NCBI RefSeq assembly: GCF_018139145.2
Contig: NC_059500.1
Coordinates: 29,865,437 to 29,929,436, forward strand
Direction of reading: 5' to 3'
From: Gymnogyps californianus
Taxonomy: Eukaryota; Chordata; Aves; Accipitriformes; Cathartidae
Length of the DNA: 64,000 bases
The notes below the pieces were generated by a model that did no database searches, was not told where the DNA came from, and worked only from the letters and a program-made list of their open reading frames with translations. Positions within the stretch are counted from its first letter, which is position 1, and each line of letters opens with the position of its first letter. This document shows, piece by piece, positions 1 through 12,003 of this stretch. Made by a program: the position numbers and the translations under genes.

Positions 1-617
1 GACACAGCAGTCAGTCGCCTTAGAGAAAGCGGAGCCTTGTCATATGAAAGTGCAGTGAGGCAACAGTAACAACCAAGTGAGAGATCTAGTCTACCTGACA
101 GCTCCGTTACATGCCGCATTAAATCCTTTCAATAATTTTGCATGTGCTTCGCCTCATCTGTTATTTCATTTTCCTAAGTCCTGTCATATCACACACCCCA
201 GCTTTTAGATTTGCCATCTCAAATAACTTCTTTCAAAGCCATCTTGATGAAGGGCAGTACTGGTTTTCCCATATGCCTGTAAATATTTAATGCTTGAAAA
301 TTGTTAACTTTTTGCTAAAGATATCTTTAGAGAGACATTAGCAATGGCTGGGGTTTTTTTCCGTCTATTTTAAGGACAGTAGCTTTGCTTCACTAATGTA
401 TTTACAGCATCAAATATCAAGAATGCTTTCTGTGCTGTCCTTTCCTTGGTGTGACATTCAGCATGTACTTCAAACCAATATATACACATTACAGGTGTGA
501 TGTGCTCATATTACAGCAGCCAGAACCTTTCAGGCAGAACATTTCCATAACATAATTAAACCAGTTATCAAAAAGTAAATATTTCCAGAAGGCAAACACT
601 GATTTCAGTGACACTAA
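1..617. other. Unannotated single-copy-looking DNA
   Basis: AT-rich sequence with no long open frame, no repeat family that I recognise and no RNA gene. It ends at the 3' tip of the CR1 element that starts at about 618. Confidence 0.6.
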
Positions 618-1372
618 ATCATGCAGAATCACAGTCTGGCTGAGGTTGGAAGGGACCTCTGGAGGTCATCCTCCAGGATGCTTGAGCAGGGGCTCAAGCA
701 GGGCCACCAAAAGATGGTTGCCCAGGGCCATGTCCAGATGGCTTTTGAATATCTGCAAGGAGGGAGACTCCACCATCTCTCTGGGCAACCTGTGCCAGTG
801 CTAGGTCATCTTCACAGTGAAAAAGGGTTTCCTGATGTTCAGGAGGAACGTCCCATGTTTCAGTTTGTGCCCACTGCATCTGGTCCTGTCACTGGGCACC
901 ACTGAAAAGAGCCTGGCTCCGTCATCTTTGCAGCCTCCCTTCAGGTCTTTATATACATTGATGAGATGATACCCTCTGAGCCTTCTCTTCTCCAGGCTGA
1001 ACAGTCCCAGCTCCCTCAGCCTCTTCTCACAGGAGAAATGCCCCAGTCCCTTAATCATCTTAGTGGCCTTTTGCTGGACTCTCTCCAGTCTGCCCATATC
1101 TCCCTTGTACTGGGAAGCCCAGAACTGGACCCAGCACTTGAGGTGTGGCTTCACTAGTGCTGAGGAGAGGGGAAGGATCCCCTCCCTCAACCTGCTGGCA
1201 GCACTCCTCCCATTGCAGCCCAGGACACCGTTAGCCTTCCTTGTGGCAAGGGCACATTGATGGCTCATGTTCAACCTGGTGTCCATCAGGACCCCCAGGC
1301 TTTTTTCCGTACATCTGCTTTCCAGGTGGTTGGCCCCTAGCCTGTCCTGGTGCACAGGGTTATTCACTATAT
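618..1372 (-). mobile_element. CR1 LINE, 5'-truncated copy
   Basis: This is a chicken-repeat-1 (CR1) non-LTR retroposon read on the minus strand. The low-coordinate end carries the characteristic CR1 3' tip in reverse complement: an AGAATCACAG-like octamer remnant followed by GGTTGGAAGGGACCTCTGGAGGTCATC-type text. It continues through the well-known bird CR1 3' region (text like CTTCTCTTCTCCAGGCTGAACAGTCCCAG near 985). The similarity stops shortly after 1,365, so the copy is truncated at its 5' side, the usual fate of CR1 insertions because reverse transcription starts at the 3' end and rarely finishes. The octamer microsatellite at the tip is degenerate, and I see no clear target-site duplication. 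The copy is moderately old but still easily readable. The boundaries are estimates of about 10 bases either way. Confidence 0.93.
801..1350 (-). pseudogene. CR1 ORF2 C-terminal remnant (reverse transcriptase tail)
   Basis: An uninterrupted minus-strand frame inside the CR1 copy encodes the C-terminal tail of the CR1 ORF2 polyprotein, downstream of the reverse-transcriptase catalytic core. Recognisable family blocks in order are [76 protein letters not shown] and LRELGLFSLEKRRLRGYHLI. These match the general CR1 pattern (LGVLxDxKLNMSQQCALA, [11 protein letters not shown], LRELGLFSLEKRRLRG). The reading frame starts with an ATG at 1,406 that lies in flanking DNA, so that start is accidental. 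Endonuclease and catalytic RT segments are absent because of 5' truncation, so the fragment cannot retrotranspose. It is a gene relic, not a host gene. Confidence 0.85.
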
Positions 1373-3419
1373 ACATGTGAAGCAAACCAGGCACTTGCAA
1401 TAGCAATATCTACCTTTAAGGCACACTGCAGACCCAGCTCCCTGGCAGGTGTGTGTTAGGAGAGCCAAGAGCAGCTGCCAGGCTGTGGGGGAGAGCTTCT
1501 GAGTCTACCAGGCTGGGGAAACCACTATGTCTCAATGCACAAATGAAGACTCACAGACTTTCTGCAGAGGAGCACACTCTTGGGTGTTTGTTAGCATCTT
1601 GACTGGGTTTTTTGGATCCAGTGTTGAGCTGCACCATACACCTAGACACTGCCGCTGACTGTCCTGCCTGCCTGAGGCCTCTTCAAATAAGAGAACACTG
1701 TGAACTTATCAGACCCCTGCATGGCCAAACTATGGTCCTGACATTGTTTGGCTGTCATGGTGGTGTCCAGAAGACCTCTGAGTCCAATCTCTAGGGAGAA
1801 GATGCAGAAAACTGTGCTTTTCAATGGTTCTTGTAAGACTCAGAGCTGCTTATTCTGTGCAGATACTTCCAGTAATGTAAGGGCAACACGTCTCAGAGCT
1901 TGACAGGATTGCTTCAGAATCTGTACAAGAAACTTTGAATCCTGAAACTGGACAGTAACTTTGGGCAAGGGTACACATCCCCTGTCCAGGTGTACTTTAT
2001 TCCAGGAGCCCCCCTCAGAGGCCCATTTGCTCCTCATCTCCCTTATCCCCAAGAGCTAGCACCCCTACAAGCATCTCTGCTGTCATGGTCTACAATCTTT
2101 CCTGGCAGACTGCAAATGTGCTGCACCTCGGACCACTAACTGCTACCCTGAGCTGCTAGTTTTATATCACATGGCAGAGTGGAGGCTAAATGGTAGAAGA
2201 GGGAATACCATGTCCTAGGAAGAGGTCAGAGATGTTTGGTCTTACTGATGATTCACCTGTCACATGGGCTCCCTGGTCCTTCTCTTTCCAAGGGACTGCT
2301 GCTGCCCCACGCTGTGTCCATCATATTCCTACAAACTTTGGGCTTCATCATGGAAACTCCAGCTTTCTGTAGTGTCTGGAAGGCCACAAATGACGTATTG
2401 ATGCAAAGATGAACAAGTCAGGCCCAGAGAAATGTTCTACCCCTGGCATGCAGCGTGTCTCTCCCTTGTGTCCTTGGACAAGCAACACTCCCCACTTCAC
2501 TCCCTGAAGTTTTCAGATCTCTGTTACTCCATGCCAGCCATTCCTAACACAGCACATAGGCACAGTCTCCCTTCATCCTCCTATTCAAAGGTGTCCCTAA
2601 CAATGTGAGGTGACCACTTTGAAAATGGAGGCCTCTTCAAGGAGAAAGAGTCCAAAAAGGAGAGCTGGAAGAAAGAACATGGCAGACTTTTATTTGGTAC
2701 AGGGAAGTGACTCAATACAACTTCTGTGTCCATGTTTCTGTTAGTATCACCATGCACTGAGAGGGCCTGGCACAAACAGGAGAAGTACGAGAGGATATGT
2801 GATGACTCTAAAGTTAGGAATTCATCTGCAAGTACATGGTAAGAAAACAACCATTTTATGTATGAAACTAGGGACAGAAGCAAGGGTTGTCTATGAAGGA
2901 GACTGGTCACAAGGACCAGGTATGGACGTACAGCCTTGAGGCAGGAAAGAATAGGGCTTCAAAAGCTGGGGCAGCTCTCCACCTTTCTGCTGCTGAGACT
3001 CAAATTTACCACACTCGGTATAGCATCAGGCACATCAACAAGGTTGAAAGTTGATGGATGCTCTAGAAAAATTATCTGCTGCATGGAAAGGATCGGGATG
3101 AGAAAACTGCGTAAGAGACACAAACTTAGCATGCTCAGAGCTGGGTAACGTGCTTAAAAGTTTAAGGCACTTTTGTGTAGACCCAGCTAATATTATTCTA
3201 CAAACAGAAGGGGTGGGGTACTGGAATTTATTCCAACTTCTGTCCCAAGAGAAAGCACTGCCATTAAAGCTCCAGCTACAGGCATGGCTTTTGTTCAGTG
3301 GAGGTGACTACAAGTCAGATGTTTTCACAGTCCTCAGCAACAGATGCATTTGTAGTGAAGTTGCAACTTAGGGAATATTCCTTTATCTTCATTTATAGCG
3401 GGGCTTAAGTACAAAAGAA
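1373..3419. other. Unannotated DNA between CR1 and a MIR-like relic
   Basis: No gene, RNA or repeat recognised. The open frames here (up to about 109 codons, minus strand 2,581-2,910) have no domain or composition that suggests coding, and I see no convincing flanking splice sites. Confidence 0.55.
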
Positions 3420-3595
3420 GTACTTGTAAAGCATGGCGTATAATCTCTGCTGTGAGGGGAAGATTATCTCCCATCTGGCAGAGGCACAGATAAAATAAGA
3501 TTTGCCAAAGGTCACAAAAAAATAAATAGATAGTATAAACAGTATACCAAAGGAAGAAAAGTGATCTTGATTTCCAGAGGCAGTCTGCCCCAGTG
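3420..3595 (-). mobile_element. MIR-like SINE relic
   Basis: In reverse orientation this stretch follows the layout of a mammalian-wide/amniote interspersed repeat. It has GTACTTGTAAAGCATGG near 3,420, then AGATTATCTCCCATCTGGCAGAGGCACAGA, then ATTTGCCAAAGGTCAC, and finally TTTCCAGAGGCAGTCTGCCCCAG near 3,573. These correspond to the MIR blocks for the CATTTTACAGATGAGGAAACTGAGGCACAGA region, the TTGCCCAAGGTCACAC region and the GAACCCAGGCAGTCTGGCTCCAG region. The order and spacing fit, with a small insertion around 3,525-3,560. Divergence is high, as expected of a very old insertion. A RepeatMasker hit is needed to separate MIR from related CORE-SINEs. Confidence 0.5.
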
Positions 3596-4600
3596 AAATC
3601 ATTATAAAATTCATATTGCTTTTCCAGTCTTGTGCAAAAAAGAACCCGTAACCTCTCTTAACAAGTGCAAAAGGGTACAACAAGTGAACAGAGTGGGGAG
3701 AAATTCAGGGAACACCATTTCCAGAAGAATGCTATTCAGCTACAAAGGCTTCTAGCAAGAACTCTGAGAACAATTAGAAGTTAAGAAGCATTAAAATAAG
3801 AGACTCCTGGGGCATAAAGGGAGGGAGAGATTGATCAACAGCCTCAAAGTGGATCCATGGGAAATTTGATCATAGGCTCTCTGAGCTGGCAAAGGCGTAG
3901 GCACAGAGGCCTCTTGGGCAGAGTCTAGAAGCTGAATTGAGATAAATTTGAATCAGAAATGTGGTGTAAGCTTTTCAATAAAGAGCAGATATCACAACCA
4001 TTGGGATGGTCCAGGAAAGAGTGTGCTCTTGTTTAAGCAAAGGTATCGAACTTCAGGCAGGAGTGAATACAGGTAAATACTATGGCCTGCTATGCCAAAC
4101 ATAAAATTAGGTGACCATTTTTGACTACTCAAGCCAGAAGACATATATTTGCAGCTCTTTTTCTTCCTGAAGTCTGAGGTGTAAAGCTGGTATTCTGACC
4201 ACAGTTTTTCCCTTCAAGTGTTCCTTGATAACACTGGAGTTCTACTAAAGCTTAAGTTTTCCCCATTTTATATTGAATTGGGTTCAGACTGTTTATTTAC
4301 TTGCGGGACGGAAGTAACAATATAATCATGGTTATATTTACCAGTAAAACTCTGGGAAATTAGATCCCTTATTTGCTGTTTCTGGAACAGCTCTCTAATG
4401 AGTCTTGGTACATGAAAAGCCATTTTACAGGATTTAGATTTCCCATTGAAACATTCCACCAGATCAAATTTTCAATTTTTTTTTAAATCTCTTATGCCTT
4501 CCCTGCCTCCCCCAATGAATTTCATTAGAATTGCTTAGTTCTGATGAACTGGCATTTTCAGCTAGAGCAGCCAGATCTGTTCAAGACCATTCACAGATAC
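3596..4600. other. Unannotated DNA
   Basis: No gene or repeat recognised in this kilobase; the longest frames are short and stop-rich. Confidence 0.5.
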
Positions 4601-4660
4601 TCTAAGGTGAAATCTAAGGTGAAAGAGCAAGCAGGTAATATTGACCCCAGTCAATATTAC
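4601..4660. repeat. 12-bp direct duplication followed by perfect hairpin
   Basis: TCTAAGGTGAAA occurs twice head to tail (4,601-4,612 and 4,613-4,624). Ten bases later lies a perfect inverted repeat: GTAATATTGAC (4,635-4,645), loop CCCA, GTCAATATTAC (4,650-4,660). In RNA or single-stranded DNA this gives an 11-base-pair stem with a four-base loop. It is not part of any element I recognise. The stem is too short for a typical miRNA precursor, and pairing does not continue well outwards. Confidence 0.8.
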
Positions 4661-5313
4661 TGGCAGGAATTCAGAGTGTGTGGAAGCAGATGTCCAAGGA
4701 GATGTTCTGGAGCCCAAGAACTCTCTACAGTTTTGTGAAGTTATAGAGGAACGAGTTGAACAGTACAGGCCAGTCCTGCTCAACTCAGAACAAATTGCTT
4801 AGAATGGATATTCAGAAGAAAACTTTTATGAACTCGTGGCAGCAGTGCTGTGGTGACTTACCGAAAGAGCTTATCCCACTGACTGTCCTGTGGTGTATTA
4901 TAGGTGGTTTTCTAATGCAATTGCTGCCAAGACTGGGGGAAAAGCAGAAAGCCAGATAGCTCTGGACTTCTTGTTTGTCCCCAATGGTGTCTTTCTCATT
5001 TCCAGAGTTTTGTCACTACGGGCTGTGTGACATACAACCATCACCATTTGGAAAGACAAGAAGTCACATCAACTAACATGAAGAACGTTGACATTTCCAT
5101 GGAAGCAGGCCAGAGTCCTTTCTCAGAGATATCTTGCACCTCTGTATGCAATGATACCTAATAAAGCACGAAGAAATGGACAAAACATCCACAGGCAGAG
5201 TGGAAGCTCCAGAATTGCACGGGACAGGACTTCAAATCACTGTGTGTTGGCCTGTTGTGCATCCTTAATCTTGTATGTGAAATTGATGTATTGTGTTTGG
5301 CCTAGAAGATATG
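4661..5313. other. Unannotated DNA
   Basis: No gene recognised. Short plus-strand frames at 4,756-4,959 and 5,088-5,321 show no domains and run into the tandem repeat to their right. Confidence 0.5.
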
Positions 5314-5394
5314 ACTTGTGATGCATCTGATACTTGTGATGTATCTGATGTATAAGTGTACTTGTGAAGATCTAATTTGTGTCGTATCTGATAC
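5314..5394. repeat. Degenerate 18-bp tandem repeat
   Basis: Two near-identical 18-base units (ACTTGTGATGCATCTGAT at 5,314-5,331 and ACTTGTGATGTATCTGAT at 5,332-5,349, one base different) are followed, after a ten-base spacer, by two decayed copies (ACTTGTGAAGATCTAAT at 5,360 and TTGTGTCGTATCTGATAC at 5,377). This is a small minisatellite with no coding potential. Confidence 0.8.
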
Positions 5395-7014
5395 ACTGCC
5401 TTAGCTCATGGGCTTACCACTCAGCTAGTCAGCTGCTGCTAAGTCACATGGGAAAAGGTGGAGGAAAGAAGTGGTATGCGTGTATGCATGACACAGCTGG
5501 AGTAGCAGTCTGCTAAGCATCCCAGTATGTTTCTGTGGTCCTTACCAGCCTCTACTAGTCAGGCTGAGTGACACCACAATTTTGACAGTTCATCACTGCT
5601 CTGAGACTACCATCCGGTTTTAATTGTAAAGAAGTAATTTCCACAAAAAAATCACATCTCACATTGTGCTGCTAAGCCCCTTGAGCACTGCCTGATATTT
5701 TTCTGAGGTCTCAAATAAGATTTGGAGCAGGAAACATGCACAACTTTATGGATTGCAGCAGTGTCTTCAAGCTATTAATACTGGCCAAGGCTCAGGTTTT
5801 CATTGCTTCCAGTGCTCCAGACACTGTCCCCGTGCAGAACAGGGACATTCCCTGTGCTGAGTCATTTGGTCGACACAGGAATGGAGGTTAGAAGGGCATC
5901 TAGGGTAGAGGTCCAGCATCTTGTTTTGCAGGCTAACACATGGCATACTTGCTCAGTGAGGGATCAAGTTCCATCTTAACAATACAGAAACGTCTTATCC
6001 TCCCTCCTGCCACTATGTCCTTTCATCCAAGACCAGAAGCCTTTCCACTCTTGCCTTTTATATATGCTAGGACAGTGTACACAATTTTTACTGGTGGTAA
6101 TGTTGTCCTTTGGCTTGAACAGCTCTTTCTCCTCTGCATATTTCTCAACAAGTTTACTACTAAACATGTTTCCTCCAAGACTTCATTTTGCTGGGTAAGG
6201 CAAGCCAAGCACTCCTTGATTGATACTTCCACCAAAATTGATGCAGGAGGGGTCAGCTTTCGCAAACGTTGGCAGTTGTGCATACTTTTCTGGAGGGTGC
6301 TTCACCTGTCCCATGTACAATAGCATAAGTATTTCTCCAAGTTGCCTGGAAATTACTCCATTGGTGGACAATACACTCAGAAGAATATATTGAGGGAAGT
6401 GACATGCACAACATAAAAAGTGTGAGAGTTGATAAGCTCTTCTGACTCCATGGCATTGTCTTCTCAGTCATGTCTCCCAGGAGGCTTTAACCTCCAGATT
6501 TTACATCAGCAGGGCTGACACTGGCAAGTTTTTCTATGCTGCAGCATGGCCAGATCCATAAAGCCCCTTCAGGCTACTCCTTTCCCCTCCCCTTCCACAC
6601 ATATGCACCTAACTCCAGTGGGATTGAATCTGCCACATCTCCCCAAGTCCCTGGAAGATAGAGAGCCCATGCAAAGGGTCCTCAAAGGTGAGGAAAAAAG
6701 GAAGAGTTTCAGTGAGGACGCAGTCTGAGTGCACTGAGACTAGGAACGGCTGGAGATGCTGTTCATCTCAGCCCATGGAGTAGCTCAGTGCTGGGAAAAA
6801 TCGATTCCAACGTCTGAAAAGCAATATCATACTATCAGTAAAAAGTCTGATGAAATTGTGTAAAAAGTCTTTGTGCTCAGCAGGAGGAATGATATCATTG
6901 CACGGAGTGGGCTGCGTGAAGTGATGAACTTTCAGAGGAAGGCTCATTCATTGAGCCAGACACCAGGCAAGACAGCTTCAGCTCCCTGTTCCTTCAAGTG
7001 TCAACAAGTCCAAA
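5395..7014. other. Unannotated DNA
   Basis: Overlapping frames occur on both strands at 5,940-6,471 (up to 127 codons), but none resembles a known protein and the two strands mirror each other as expected for chance frames. No RNA gene or element was recognised. Confidence 0.5.
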
Positions 7015-7080
7015 CTGTGTTCAGTTCCCATCCATAAAATGGAAGTGACAGCAGAGACCCACCTCCCTGCAAGAACAGGA
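7015..7080 (+). mobile_element. Possible MIR fragment
   Basis: The string CAGTTCCCATCCATAAAATGG followed by AAGTGACAGCAGAGACCCACCTCCCT resembles the plus-strand MIR core (CAGTTTCCTCATCTGTAAAATGGGGATAATAATAGTACCTACCTC). Only this central block is clear, so assignment to MIR rather than a chance match is uncertain. Confidence 0.38.
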
Positions 7081-9214
7081 GTATAGAAGCATCAAGGTCT
7101 CCTTTAATATCACAGAAAGGAGGAGGGAGGGGAAATCAAAGAACCTTTGATAAGTAGGACATCAAAATGATCCCCCATCCCTGCCCTTTGGAGTCATGAG
7201 GAGTCAGTCTGTTGGCTGTATTACACACAAGGTCTGAATCAAAATCTTCTGAGAAATTCAAAACAGCAGAGCCCTGGTTTCTTTTGAAGATCAAAATACA
7301 TTTGTTTCCTCCTGCATACCAGTGAAAAAACCACTTGATTTTGGATTCATGGTTCAGTTTTACTGGTGCCACAAAGGTGATGCACTCCTAAACCTCATGG
7401 CTATTAGCTGGTGTTATCCATATCTGGTTTTAGAAATGGCCAAGGCTGAGGAATTGATTTCTTTGCAAAGAACTAAGTTTAGTCTTTGCCTGCAAAAGTA
7501 TCAGAGCTTCTACTTGCACTCAAGGTAAGTAGTATCTAGCTGTCTTCCCACTGTTGAAAAGTCCCAAGCCACTAGGAAGGTTGGAAATTCAGCCTTCAAG
7601 GTTTAAAGCACACCAGGTCCACTTGACCTTATCATTTTTAGTTTGACCTCCAGTTCTGCCTTAAATTTATCAATCATCAGCTTCATTTATTTTTTTAAAT
7701 AGCTTCAGGAAGGAGTGGAGTGTGAAGTGCTGTTAATAGCGCTAATTTGTTGGCATGTTGCTGTTCATATTAACGTCTGGCTGATCTGTCATCTGTTACC
7801 CCAACATGAGATGTTGTTCAGACTAGCTTAGCTATAGCAGAGATGTAATGCATATGCCTTGTCCTGTGGTTCCTATGCTCAAAGCTAGTAAGCCATCGAT
7901 AATGCAGCAGTTACCTTGTCTGTTGCTGGCCTCCTTGACTGCTAGAAATATTTTGTTACATCTCCAAGAATAAAACTCAGTAACATGATGTGCTGGCATA
8001 AGGCCAGCCAGATGGTTTCAAACACAAACCAAGGCTCACCAGAAGTAAAAAAGGCAGAAACAATTGTGTGGTCCCCAATGCCCAGTAAACATGTTCCAGG
8101 GAATGGTTTTTGCCACTTAGTGCTAAGGTCACCACCTGCACTCGTGGATGAATAGAAGCATATTCCAAGCACAGTGAAAATTACTAGGGGATGGGTGTAA
8201 GGGGAAAGCCAGATTACACACATCTGGCTGGAGGGAGTTCATGTTTCAGCAAAAAATGGGTGATTCAGCATTTCCATTAGCCTTCTGACAGTTGAAAACA
8301 GATTCGGTATCACAGCTTTTCTTCAGAGCCTGCCGAGCCCACTAATGGTGCTGTACTAATTGGAGAAAGCTGACAAGTTGTACCTATGTTATATCTCGTG
8401 CCAGACTGAAGGACTGCAGAGTGGCCGGTCCAGAAGAGATGCGGGCAGGGAGCAAGCCCTACCTAGTATTGGGAGCCTGCAGCAGTTAACACCTTTTAAG
8501 GTGCTGAGGTATGTTTAAGGCAAAAGACAATGTACTCCTGAAGATGCTCAGGCTGTCCGTAGGCTCTGAGTGTCTTTTCAAGGGCGTGTAAGATTTCAGT
8601 ATGGCATTTTCTTACACACATTGTTTACCTTATCAGATGGCAGCCAGGGAAATGTGGTAAGACTGTTTAGATTGGTTTAAGTTGTCCAAGCATGCAGTAA
8701 TTGCCCCTAAGTGTTCATTCTGGGACAACACAAACTCAGCATTTTCAAAAATCTCCTACTGCTCCTGCACAGGTGGTCTCCATAATAAAGCCTTTGTTAT
8801 TTGTAAACCTAACTGCTTCAAGCCCACCAACATTTAAAGTCTTCAAAGACATCCCACTGCACATACAGAAGGTTTCATTCCTCCTGATGCAAAGAACTGC
8901 CACATCTACCTCCATAAGGGCCAAAAAGCAAGATTGAAATGGCAGACTCAAGTAGCACAGCAATGGGACATCCTTACTTGGAAGAGGCCAAAACTCAGCT
9001 TTTGAGAAAAGCAAGATTCTCCTAGTCCACAAGGCATCACTTGAAGATTCATTAAAGCTTGAGGCATCAAAATCAAAAGTCCTGAAGCTCTACTCTGAAG
9101 TTCCTGTTTAGATATCCAATGTGAAGTGCCCACAGCAGCTGGAAAGCACTGCAATGGGCCCGATTTTGCAACAGCACTTGGCAAGCTCTTATTCTACCCT
9201 CTCAGACATGAACA
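7081..9214. other. Unannotated DNA
   Basis: No gene or family repeat recognised. The stretch near 7,690-7,800 is rich in TTAAT/TAAT-type motifs, of the kind seen in conserved non-coding elements, but conservation cannot be judged from one sequence. Confidence 0.45.
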
Positions 9215-9610
9215 CCAGATCTCGGGGAAGGGTCCCATACCAGCTGAGGGCTGGGAGCCCGCGCTGGACCCCAAAAGCGCCAAAAGCTGCACGTCCCAAG
9301 GGAGGCCAGGCTCTCGCCGGTGGGTTCCGGAGAGGGGGCTTGCCAGCTGGGGGGTGGGGGTGGGGGTGGGGGTGGGGAGAAACTGTGACTGCTGTAAAAC
9401 TAAACCAACAGTGCCCTCGAGTGTTGAAAATAAAAATCACATCTCAGTTGAGTATGTTCCACCTCTTCATGCTCCCTGCTCCAGATGCCGGTTTCGGCTG
9501 GGTCGTCGCAGCACCAGAAAGCCAAAAAAAAGGGGCGGGGGGGGGAGCAAAAGATCTAGTGGGGAGGAAAAGATGAAGGCCAAGGGAAGACTGAGCTCTC
9601 ACTAGCTTCG
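9215..9610. promoter_or_regulatory. Small CpG-rich patch, possible CpG-island-like element
   Basis: Against an AT-rich background this stretch is clearly GC-rich and retains many CpG dinucleotides (for example CTCGGGG, CCCGCGC, AGCGCC, CACGTCC, CTCGCCGG, TTCCGG, and GCCGGTTTCGGCTGGGTCGTCGC near 9,487). Retained CpGs suggest recent arrival or protection from germline methylation, as in promoters and CpG islands. There is no associated transcription unit that I can recognise and no TATA box. Long overlapping frames here (151 and 159 codons on the plus strand, 83 on the minus) arise because GC-rich DNA has few stop codons. A regulatory role is inference only. Confidence 0.35.
9349..9377 (+). repeat. 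(GGGGGT)n G-quadruplex-type repeat
   Basis: A run of guanine blocks of four to six bases separated by single T residues (GGGGGGTGGGGGTGGGGGTGG continuing to 9,377) gives at least five G-tracts. This satisfies the classic intramolecular G-quadruplex pattern with one-base loops, the most stable class. A second G-run (9,532-9,545) lies 150 bases downstream. Confidence 0.9.
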
Positions 9611-12003
9611 CAAGCTAATCTTGTGTTGGCCATAACCTGGTACCACTGTGACCCCTTCCCAGGGGTCGATATTCTTTTGACCCTGTGTGTGCATAGAAAC
9701 AAAAGGTCACAGACTTGAATTCCTGCCCGTATTTGAACCAAAACCCAAGTTTGTCTTCCTTAGCCCAGGAAGATGTCCTGTGGGCTTCTCCGTGGCTGGT
9801 ATATCACAGCTTACACACAAGGTGGGTTGTCCCTCACCTTGGGGTCAAGCGGGGACCACCCTGACCAGACCTTTATAAACATTGTTAAAATCTTTCTTTG
9901 TTTTAATGTTGGCTCCCAGGGGCAGTGTGGCACAACAGAGCTAAAGAGAACTGCATTGTACAAACCAAGAACAGTATAGGAAATTCATTGTCAAGATGAT
10001 ATTGCCAAGACAAAAAAAAAAGAGTTTTTTTATGCAGGAAAACAGGGAAAAAGGTCCATTGGAGCCCTTGTAAAGGACTGTGTAGCCTTGTCTTCCATGC
10101 CCTTTTAACACTTAGCCCAAGTTGCTATCTGCATGTTCCAGTGAGCTTGGGCACAAACTGGGAGATCCCAGGTGAGTAACAAATTACAAGAAGGAAGAAA
10201 TTGTTATAAATTATATAGGGTTTTGTATACTCTTTTCTTAAAAAAACCTAAATCTTAACTACACTGTACAGCTCTCATGCATTGTGTATCTGTGCAATGG
10301 GAATTTATTTGGTTGTCTCCAAGCTCACAGAGACAGGCATATGGCAGCTCAGCCTAAGAATGAGATGGAGCATGTAGGAAAAAGTTACAAGGTCTTTTAT
10401 ACATGCTCATGGCCATTTTTTCTTCTTCCAGCATATGACAGCTAAATATTTTTGCCTTGAGAGTTTTATCGTGATAATGAATAACCTGTGCTGTTCTTGA
10501 TTTTTACTTTTTTTCTCTTAAACCTTTGTTGTAGTGTACAAGCATGTGTGCGCACACATATACACCCTTTCTTTCACATATTTCCTATAAAACTTTCTTT
10601 GGAGAGATCCACCAGCTAAAAAGCATTAGTGTTGCCTCTGCACCATGTGTTTTCACACTTACTGTAAGCCTATCTAAAAAGTCATGAGCCAGACTTGACC
10701 CATGAAGCATTCAAAGCACAGCTGGAAGGCAAAGATGATTCACACCTTCTTCCATGAACTAGAGTCCAGGATCAGCCAGAGATGGGCTGAGGTGAGTGTT
10801 TAAAGCTTGGAGTATTGTTCCAACATTGCCAGCATTAATGAACCTTTCTCCAGAGCAGCTGTTCACCTGTCTGAAAAAGAATCAGAAGTCAGGCACAAGA
10901 TTTTCTTAACACTCTCCTCTATCCACTGAGAGCAAATGAAGTAGCAGAGACATCAAGAAGGTCTGGGCTTCCTCCACTGAGACGGAACTTCCTTCTTCTC
11001 TTCGCTTTTTAGCTGGAAATGAAACACAGTGACATTCACTGAAGCAGTTGCACATGTGACAGAGGCAGTCTTACTGCATGAGTCGTGTTACAAAAATCAG
11101 ATTCTTGGATCAGAAGACAGTGTGCAGAGCTGAGAACAAGGAAGATGAGGAAAGAAGAGAACAGCAGTCTGAACAAAACTTAGTGACAGCACTGTTAAGC
11201 AAAAGTCCATGCAGGCAGCGGAAAAAGAGCAAAACCCCAACTCAACATGAAGGATCCCAAAACATTAACCAACTAGTGTAAACATGGGACTTTGTATCTT
11301 GGACTCTTTCTGCAGCTACTATCAGCAAAACTTCAGGGGGCGGGGTCTGTATTATCCTTGACTGTCTTGAGTACTGGGTTCTCAAAGGGTGGATGCCATC
11401 CATTTTGTTTCATTTCATAACAGAGGTATAGGGTATCATTACATTTTCCAACTTGTATGATGGTTTAGATGATATTCCTGCAGAAAACAAGCTGAACAGT
11501 TTCACCTAGACAGGTGTTCTCTCAATTAATATATAACATGTGCTTCACTTGAGTGTATTTTAAGAGGTAACATCTGCTCTTTCAAAGTTATTTTCTGTTG
11601 TTATGTGAGCTATGACTGCTCACTTAACCACTGTCTTCACTGAAAAAAAAAAGGGCAATTAGTCTGTCTCTGTGTTAATCACTAAATAGGCCTATTTTTT
11701 TCTGTTATCATGCTACAACACAAAGACAATTTCACAACAGTGAGATTCAGTTACTGCGGATTACCAGCTTTTCTATAGTCTCTGCTCTGTCACATTAATG
11801 TTCACTAGATGAGGCATAGTATCTCACAAGCAATTAAAAGTATCATTCACAGAGGAAAAACTATCATCTGGGGATGAAATGGCAGGTCAGACAGGCAGTT
11901 GCAGCACTCTGTTTGTTCTCTTCTGTGCTTTTTAAATTCCATCTTCTCTGAAGAGCTTTTAGAACACAGTCATCAACATCCCATTTTTCTCTTCATTAAA
12001 GAG
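9611..12003. other. Unannotated DNA
   Basis: No gene or family repeat recognised. Short A-runs occur near 10,012 and 11,643. An alternating purine/pyrimidine stretch (GTGTGCGCACACATATACAC) lies near 10,546. Confidence 0.5.

Noticed and set aside
9121..9605. Two overlapping plus-strand frames of 151 and 159 codons
   Set aside because: They share the same GC-rich DNA in different frames and run through a G-repeat; low stop density in GC-rich sequence explains them, and no domain is seen.
10697..10803. Short plus-strand frame ending at a GTGAGT donor-like site
   Set aside because: About 33 codons only, no acceptor or homologue; consistent with chance.
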